Assembly (NCBI GenBank): GCA_916613615.1
Contig: OU744724.1
Coordinates: forward strand, 19,454,171-19,518,170
Reading direction: 5' to 3'
DNA length: 64,000 bases
DNA from: Steromphala cineraria
Lineage: Eukaryota > Mollusca > Gastropoda > Trochida > Trochidae
Part shown: positions 59,001 to 64,000 of the stretch, piece after piece
Layout of the letters: each line of letters begins with the position of its first letter
Numbering within the stretch: position 1 is the stretch's first letter
The notes under the pieces: generated by a model
Told to the model about the DNA's origin: nothing
Seen by the model: only the letters and a program-made list of their open reading frames with translations
Databases searched by the model: none
Made by a program: the position numbers and the translations under genes

Positions 59001-62000
59001 CACAAAATGGCCGCAGTGGATTTTATGTGAATCTTGATACTTTGTCATCTGACTATGGATGATTGGTTAGTGTAATGAGATTTTTGACACTGTCAGAATA
59101 ATACATTTAGCATTAACTTACAATTATCAGGGAAATATTTAAAATATTAAATTGTCAAAAAACGTGCTACTGCCCCTTTAATTAATATGTTATGTTATAT
59201 GTTATGATATGTTAAAAATAAATTTTTTCCAGTATATATGATAAAACATTTAAAATTTATGTCATGAGATTTTTGCAGAGATGAGACAGAGACTGTGATG
59301 CACTCGGAGGATGCGTTCGCTCCTGTAGGATACTTGAATCTGAAGAAGATGCATCTTGAAGATAAACCAGCAATGGTGAGAAAGTTCTTCTAAACTATGT
59401 AAGACTTTTAATATCAACAACAAAATAATTTTTAGGACATTGCATCTTTGCATGGTCTTTATTGTGATTGTCATTGATTGCACAGCCTTAATAAGACACT
59501 TCTGGGAATCTGTTTTATCGAAAAATAAAATAAAATAAGCATTTGTGTATCTAGATGAAGGGTTGGGAGAGTTCCAAATTAAGTATATTTTGAGAGTCAT
59601 ATTACTCATTCATGATTAAAGTAAACATATAAGTGTGGATCAGAAAAATAAGATTTAATTAACATTTACACATATATTTTTTTATGCATAGTGATATTGA
59701 TTGATTGCATAAATTCAAGAGTTGTATATATGTGACACCTATTGGGTACATCCTACCCAAAAGAAATCCTGTATCTGCCAGTACATAAGTTGTTCCTTGC
59801 ATGCAGCCTTCATAAAGGGCCACTAAGACATATAATCTACTTTTGCATGTTCCCATTGGCCAGATTTATTTGTTAAGTCAATGCATGGACTTGATTATCT
59901 TACAGAAATATTCAACACGGGAATTCCTTCATTCCTTGCCAATGAAGCGAGGCAGCAATCTTCTATCCGAGCTCTTCAATGAAGAGGAGAGAAGAAATCT
60001 TGAACTTGACCCGCAACCCCAGCCTTGCGTACCAGTTTTATCACCAGAACAAATTGTTGATGGTAAATTATGATAAAATATTTTGAAGTTCTTTTTGCTA
60101 AGGATGCACGGTATTATCAGTATATTGGTATATTGCAATACAGAAACAACACGATACGAATTGGTACACCTTTCTGAAAACATCTAATGAGGTGTTTTAA
60201 AAAAAAGATTTCGATTTAGAGTTGCAGAGAAAATCAACCAAATAAATCATGATATTTGGAAACAAAGTGTGAACTCGTGTTGTAAAAATAGTTATTGAAA
60301 AATCTTCCTTTTAAAAACTTTAGGAAGCTGAGCTATAATTGCTGTTTTCTTGGCTGTTACTTAGTCAAGAAAGCGTGCAAAATAATAAGTTTGAAAAGTA
60401 TCAATATATTGCAATATGTATCATACACTCTTCTTAAATGCAATATATTGCAATACGGAAATGAGGAACAATACCTCTTCTTACTTTTTACCAAAATCCA
60501 TTTTTAAAACAGGCCATCCTGTCTCGGGGTACGAACGTTACGCTAACTCCACTAATCTGTACCCTGGGTTCAGAAGCTAAATTCTCTCGCGCGGGCCGAC
60601 TTGGGATGTAACCAATGAAATCATTTTCTTGTTATATTATATCGAGAAGTTGGCTAGAAAATGATTTGATTGGCTATATCCCAAGTCGGGCCGTGCGAGC
60701 GAATCTAGCTTCTGAGCCCAGGGTACAGATTAGTGGAGTTAGTGCATTGCACAGTTCGTACCCTGAGACAGGGTGAAAACAGGCCTGTCTATTTGTTAAT
60801 TTTTTCATATGAGAGAGATGATCAGAATAAATAATGACTCACAATGTTTAATTTGTCTTGTGATCTGGCTTCTATTTAGCACTTAATTCCTTGTCTACAG
60901 TTTAAATACATCTTAAATTTTCATTTGATCATCTCACAATCACTAAATGCTGATATGATCAGTTGACACAGTGCAGACCTGGATAAGTGACAGGTGGTTT
61001 TCTGTGTCTGGGGTTTCTGGGATACATCTGCCAGGGGAGACAACTGAAGATACAACAAGACGGGTCATGGATAAACTTTGTGGTTTGTATGAGGATCTGA
61101 TATTATTAAGAAGAGTTGCAAGTTTGTTATTTTTTAAGATGTGACCGAGAAATCGAGCTCACTCATGGTAACATTTAGCAACAACGTTTCATTATTGTCA
61201 ATAACCCCAAATTCCTTTTTAATTGTCATGATATGTAATGTCATTTGGACTATGGAAGATTTCTGATAAATGGCAGGATTAATTCAATGACAATGATACT
61301 TGCAGAATAATTAGTGTCAAAAGCATCAAATCTACAGGTTGAGACTGCATGTATGCCCTTACAGATACAGTGAAGAGTCTAGGGAGGACTATGGAAGATC
61401 TCATCTCCGTGTGTCTGTATGTGTACAACATGGCTGACTTCAACCGAGTCAACTCGGTCTACAAGACATACTTCTCCATCAACCCTCCCATCAGGTAACT
61501 CAGTAATTTAGTTTCGCATGATAATATTGTGACTGAGAGAGAGAGCACTCTAGTAACAATAGTTCAACAGAAAGCCTTAGTTTAAGTGTTCATCAGGCTG
61601 TTTAGAATTTCCAATTTCCAATTATAATGCTAAAAATCATAAGCTGAAATCTTAATTTGAGTGAATACTAGCTATTTAACCAAACAATAAAATTTCCAAA
61701 TTAAATTTGTCCCTCTGTCTGCTTTAGATTAATTTTCATAATAACTTGTGACTTCAGTTATTAGTAAATGCTCGTTACATGGTCTTGTTTATTAGGTTTC
61801 AACCTCTATATTGTCACTTAACTAACAGGTTATCATTCAAATTTATATTGTAAGAAACTATCTTTCCACAGAGGTTACACAAGTTATCTCCCTTGCAAAA
61901 CTCGTTTCAGAGTGTGTGTGCAGGCTGCCAACCCGTCCAATGTGAGCTTGTTGCTAGACTGCCAAGGTTACGTCTGCTCTGATGACGCAAAGGTGAAGGA

Positions 62001-63755
62001 CACTATGCATGTGCAGAGCATCTCGCACTGGGCGTCCTCAAACATCGGACCCTACAGTCAGGCAACACAGGTTAGCCACTTAGAATAATAGATGTATAAA
62101 CACGTAAGAGGTTAAGAAAGCCGATATGACATCTGTTTTAAGGATCAAAGTTGAAAGACACTATGTAGGTCTTTCAACATCTAATTGTTAAGTAAAGTCA
62201 CACAGGTTTGTCGCTTCGAAGAAAATTTGCCAAATTATTAAAATTTAGTTTTGAAAGATGAAATTATATTAAAAAGAACACTTTGTTTTCTTTGTAAAGT
62301 AGTCCTAATGGGACATCTTTCAACATCAGACTCAGCATACATTCATCAAACATAAAACCAAGCAAACTCTCAAATCTTGACAAATTTATAAAAAGAGATG
62401 AATAATGAATTGAGTTTTTGACACAAAGTAAATCTGCCTAGAGGACTAATTCTGATTACAGATATACAACAGATTATATACAGCAGGCCAGATCGCCTTG
62501 TGTCCCGCCTCAATGAATCTGATTGGTGGAGGGATCAAGTCAGAATCACGACTTTCTCTCCGCCATCTCTGGAGAGTTCTCACTGCAATGCATCCTGGGA
62601 TATCACCTTCAAATCTCACCTGTGTGATCTGTTATGTGACGACACCCAGCTTCATACAGCCAGCTAGAGCGGAGTGGAGACAATTTGTGAAGAGTCATAC
62701 GGTATGTTATCGTCAAGTTAGTACTGGTAATCTAGTGGCACACCACAGGGTGCTTTTGGGGTTCAAATCACCCTTTTGGACATTTAAAAAAGCATGAAAA
62801 GGTTGGCCCCAAGTCAAACCCCTCCATAAAAAATTCCTTGAGCTGCCAAAATTATCATTTTGTTACAGTGGAATGCAATTGAAAATGACATTCACAAGAT
62901 TAGTAACAATATAAGAAACTATTACTATTACCTGAAATTTCTTTTCTTTTCAAGCCATTGGCTTCTTGTAATATATGATCAAAACAATCTTTAAATTGAG
63001 AGTATGTTTATGATATGCGTTGTCTGATATAGACTGTGAGTTATGGGGAGGAGCCCCCTTCCCATGAGCCTCTTCTACAGCTGCTTGTGGTCCCTCGCCT
63101 ACCGAGAGATGCAGCAGTGGAGTGGCAGGCGGAGGCTTATACTGGTTCGGGACACCTCACTGGTAGGCACAGAATAACATGGACTCATTAGTTCCATCTT
63201 GGGGTTAATTGTAAGTAAATGTATAAATCACACAAGAGTCTTATTTAACCTGAGTTGTACCTATCTACATTGACATAAAGAAAAATCAGACAAGGTTTTC
63301 TGATTAGGCCTGTAAATAGCTGTAAATAACATGATTCCACACATTACATGAGGTAGTCACTTTTGTGTAAATGAACTGATCTAAGTCTTCTTCTCAATGT
63401 TGTTATAATGTTTTTAGAAACTTTTTTGTTTATAGCTTTCAGAGGTAGCTTTTCACACAGAAGCAGCACAGCACAGTTTTGCTGCAAATTGAAGCTCTCA
63501 TAAAATGATTGTTTCATGTGTACCAAAGACTGTTGCTGAGATGCTCTTTTATTTCAACAGTTTATTTCAACAATAAATATTGTTTTTAAAGGTAATGTTG
63601 TATTCATCAATAATTTGAATTGACATGTGGTGTATATTTCCTTCCAGACCATTCCATACAGACAAGTATATCAGACTCAATGAACATATCAATAGAATAC
63701 TGCCACAGTGTTGAGGATTCCGAGTCATCTGTATTCTCGTGTAAGGTTTCTATAG
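53060..63755 (+). CDS. DPH6: Diphthine-ammonia ligase, long form with two RidA-like domains (partial at right edge)
   Basis: Fifteen exons join in frame: 53060-53082, 53491-53582, 53995-54179, 54859-54932, 57350-57468, 57806-57870, 58364-58455, 59279-59375, 59906-60062, 60972-61082, 61365-61494, 61872-62070, 62462-62701, 63033-63162, 63648-63755; about 607 residues, then off the edge. The enzyme uses ATP and ammonium to amidate diphthine on elongation factor 2, the last step of diphthamide synthesis, in the cytosol. Residues 1-250 are the ATP-pyrophosphatase (DUF71) domain: ISGGKDSCYN is the PP-loop, and GRYYSPTADDEVEDLYELL, RLGLVSLAYLWRRNQEEL and HICGEGGEFETFTLDCPLF are family signatures. 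Residues 250-301 are a linker. Residues about 302-415 and 428 on are two RidA/YjgF-like domains (LISVCLYVYNMADFNRVNSV; IGPYSQATQ; YTAGQIALCP). Human DPH6 lacks these; yeast and plant forms have them. Exon 7 uses a weak donor (CAT|GTTCGT), the least certain junction. Confidence 0.93.
53362..53440 (+). mobile_element. Retroelement 3' tail with hairpin and GAAACGTCG motif, copy B
   Basis: GCTTGAAAA, then a 7-bp stem CGGTGTA/TACACCG (53371-53377 with 53384-53390; loop AGTACC), AAACGTCG and AATAAAGAAGTTGT. It lies in DPH6 intron 1, about 50 bases before the exon-2 acceptor. See copy A at 15656. Confidence 0.55.
54180..54520 (+). repeat. 104-bp tandem repeat that re-copies the DPH6 exon-3 donor
   Basis: Starting at the exon-3 donor itself, a unit of 103-104 bp repeats about 3.3 times. 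The GT of ATG|GTA falls at 54180 (real donor), 54284, 54388 and 54491. Each copy continues with GGCAATCTCATTAAAATCA-like sequence and AAGAACCAA. The intronic copies read ATG|GTATGA, ATG|GTATGA and ATG|GTAAAG. Confidence 0.85.
54933..57349. other. DPH6 intron 4
   Basis: The longest DPH6 intron in view (2.4 kb). It contains the 170-bp-repeat element (55018-55960). The rest is AT-rich without a recognisable exon. ACCACGATAATAGGGT is repeated back to back near 57042, and CCCTATTATCGTGGGT near 56091 is its inverted match, about 950 bases away, which may mark the ends of another eroded element. Confidence 0.45.
55018..55960 (-). mobile_element. Pearl-like element with 170-bp core repeats in DPH6 intron 4
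   Basis: At the left, CCTCGCTACGAAGTAGTCGGGG forms a hairpin and (CCGT)n follows at 55051-55070. Then GTTCCGCTCATAACTC repeats at exactly 170-bp spacing (55081, 55251, 55421, 55591), about 3.2 units. The right end is GGGAAGCGGGGGTATAAAAAG. Microsatellite, tandem core and terminal hairpin are as in the element at 8.7 kb but with unrelated sequence, and in reverse orientation. It fits the pearl/Helentron layout. Confidence 0.75.
57620..57657 (+). repeat. tRNA box-A-like remnant
   Basis: CCTCGGTAGCTCAGTTAGTA resembles a tRNA 5' half (D-arm/box A). Box B is not intact downstream. Probably an eroded SINE head in DPH6 intron 5. Confidence 0.35.
58828..59177 (+). mobile_element. TTAA-flanked MITE, copy 3 of 3, in DPH6 intron 7
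   Basis: A 350-bp element with ends GGGGGCAGTAGCACGTTTTT and CGTGCTACTGCCCCT, flanked by TTAA (58824-58827 and 59178-59181). The best preserved copy of the family. Confidence 0.85.
60515..60775. mobile_element. 261-bp fold-back MITE with 9-bp target duplication, in DPH6 intron 9
   Basis: Arms begin CATCCTGTCTCGGGGTACG and pair with CGTACCCTGAGACAGGGTG at the right end. They continue imperfectly through CTAACTCCACTAATCTGTAC and CCGACTTGGGATGT. The 9-bp duplication AAAACAGGC flanks it (60506-60514 and 60776-60784). Confidence 0.85.
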
Positions 63756-64000
63756 GTAAGTTATGAATGGTATCTTAAAGAGCCTGCAAATTCAATCCAC
63801 AAGCCTTTGTAACGATAGACTAATGTACTTGGAGGTTTTTGGTCCTAACATGTAGTTATCAATGTAATTGGCAAAACATTGAAAGTTGCATAATCAAAGA
63901 GTAAAAAGTGAAATTAAGCAAACATTGTCTAAGACAAACAAACTTAAGAACCTTTTTATTGAGGATAGGAATAGTATTCCAAAGGGCATCAACATCTGTT
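63756..64000. other. DPH6 intron 15, running off the right edge
   Basis: Follows the ATAG|GTAAGT donor. No exon seen before the window ends; the rest of the second RidA-like domain and the stop codon are outside. Confidence 0.6.

Overview
This is a gene-poor, AT-rich stretch of an animal nuclear genome, most likely a lophotrochozoan and probably a mollusc. Coding DNA is split into short exons with GT-AG introns. The spaces between are packed with fold-back MITEs, tandem-core elements carrying (ACGG)n tails, tRNA-derived SINE heads and 3' ends of non-LTR retrotransposons, a mix typical of molluscan genomes. The class within Mollusca cannot be fixed from the sequence alone.

Three protein-coding genes can be named. 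(1) A minus-strand gene runs from about 20.1 kb towards the left edge. Exon 1 (19399-20080) encodes a signal peptide and an acidic, tyrosine- and sequon-rich ectodomain. Exon 2 (11440-11601) encodes a transmembrane segment and juxtamembrane cysteines that resemble synaptotagmin-14/16. A further exon (4257-4526) probably encodes part of the cytosolic linker; C2 domains would lie off the left edge. (2) OPA3 on the plus strand (exons 41846-41987 and 42966-43339) is complete: 171 residues, one intron, and a 406-bp MITE inside that intron. (3) DPH6 (diphthine-ammonia ligase) on the plus strand has fifteen exons from 53060 to 63755 and runs off the right edge. It is the long form, with an ATP-pyrophosphatase domain followed by two RidA-like domains. 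A small three-exon minus-strand gene of unknown function lies at 31845-32688, with a poly(A) signal just downstream.

Region by region: 1-20 kb is the synaptotagmin-like gene and its introns, holding a TTAA-flanked MITE, a 144-bp-repeat pearl-like element, a SINE head and a 971-bp hAT-type element with an 8-bp target duplication. 20-31 kb is non-coding, with a 1.3-kb element rich in TGACCTTGACC motifs, two 260-bp MITEs and a 206-bp tandem array. 31-33 kb holds the small gene and nested palindromes. 33-41.8 kb is repeats only: a TIR element, a SINE, a CRE-like cluster and LINE ends. 43.3-53 kb holds LINE debris, a tRNA-Ser-like fragment, a frame-broken YqaJ-type exonuclease pseudogene and a 216-bp MITE. 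53-64 kb is DPH6 with element-filled introns.

The most notable observations are the predicted signal peptide and possible tyrosine-sulfation tract on a synaptotagmin-14/16-type membrane anchor; a hairpin before a GAAACGTCG motif whose stem covaries between two copies; fold-back elements at seven places that share CTCG-rich loops; four unrelated fold-back families that all carry 9-bp target duplications; and two small tandem duplications that re-copy real splice sites (the acceptor of the synaptotagmin-like exon 2 and the donor of DPH6 exon 3). The named genes do not form a functional unit; they are ordinary neighbours.
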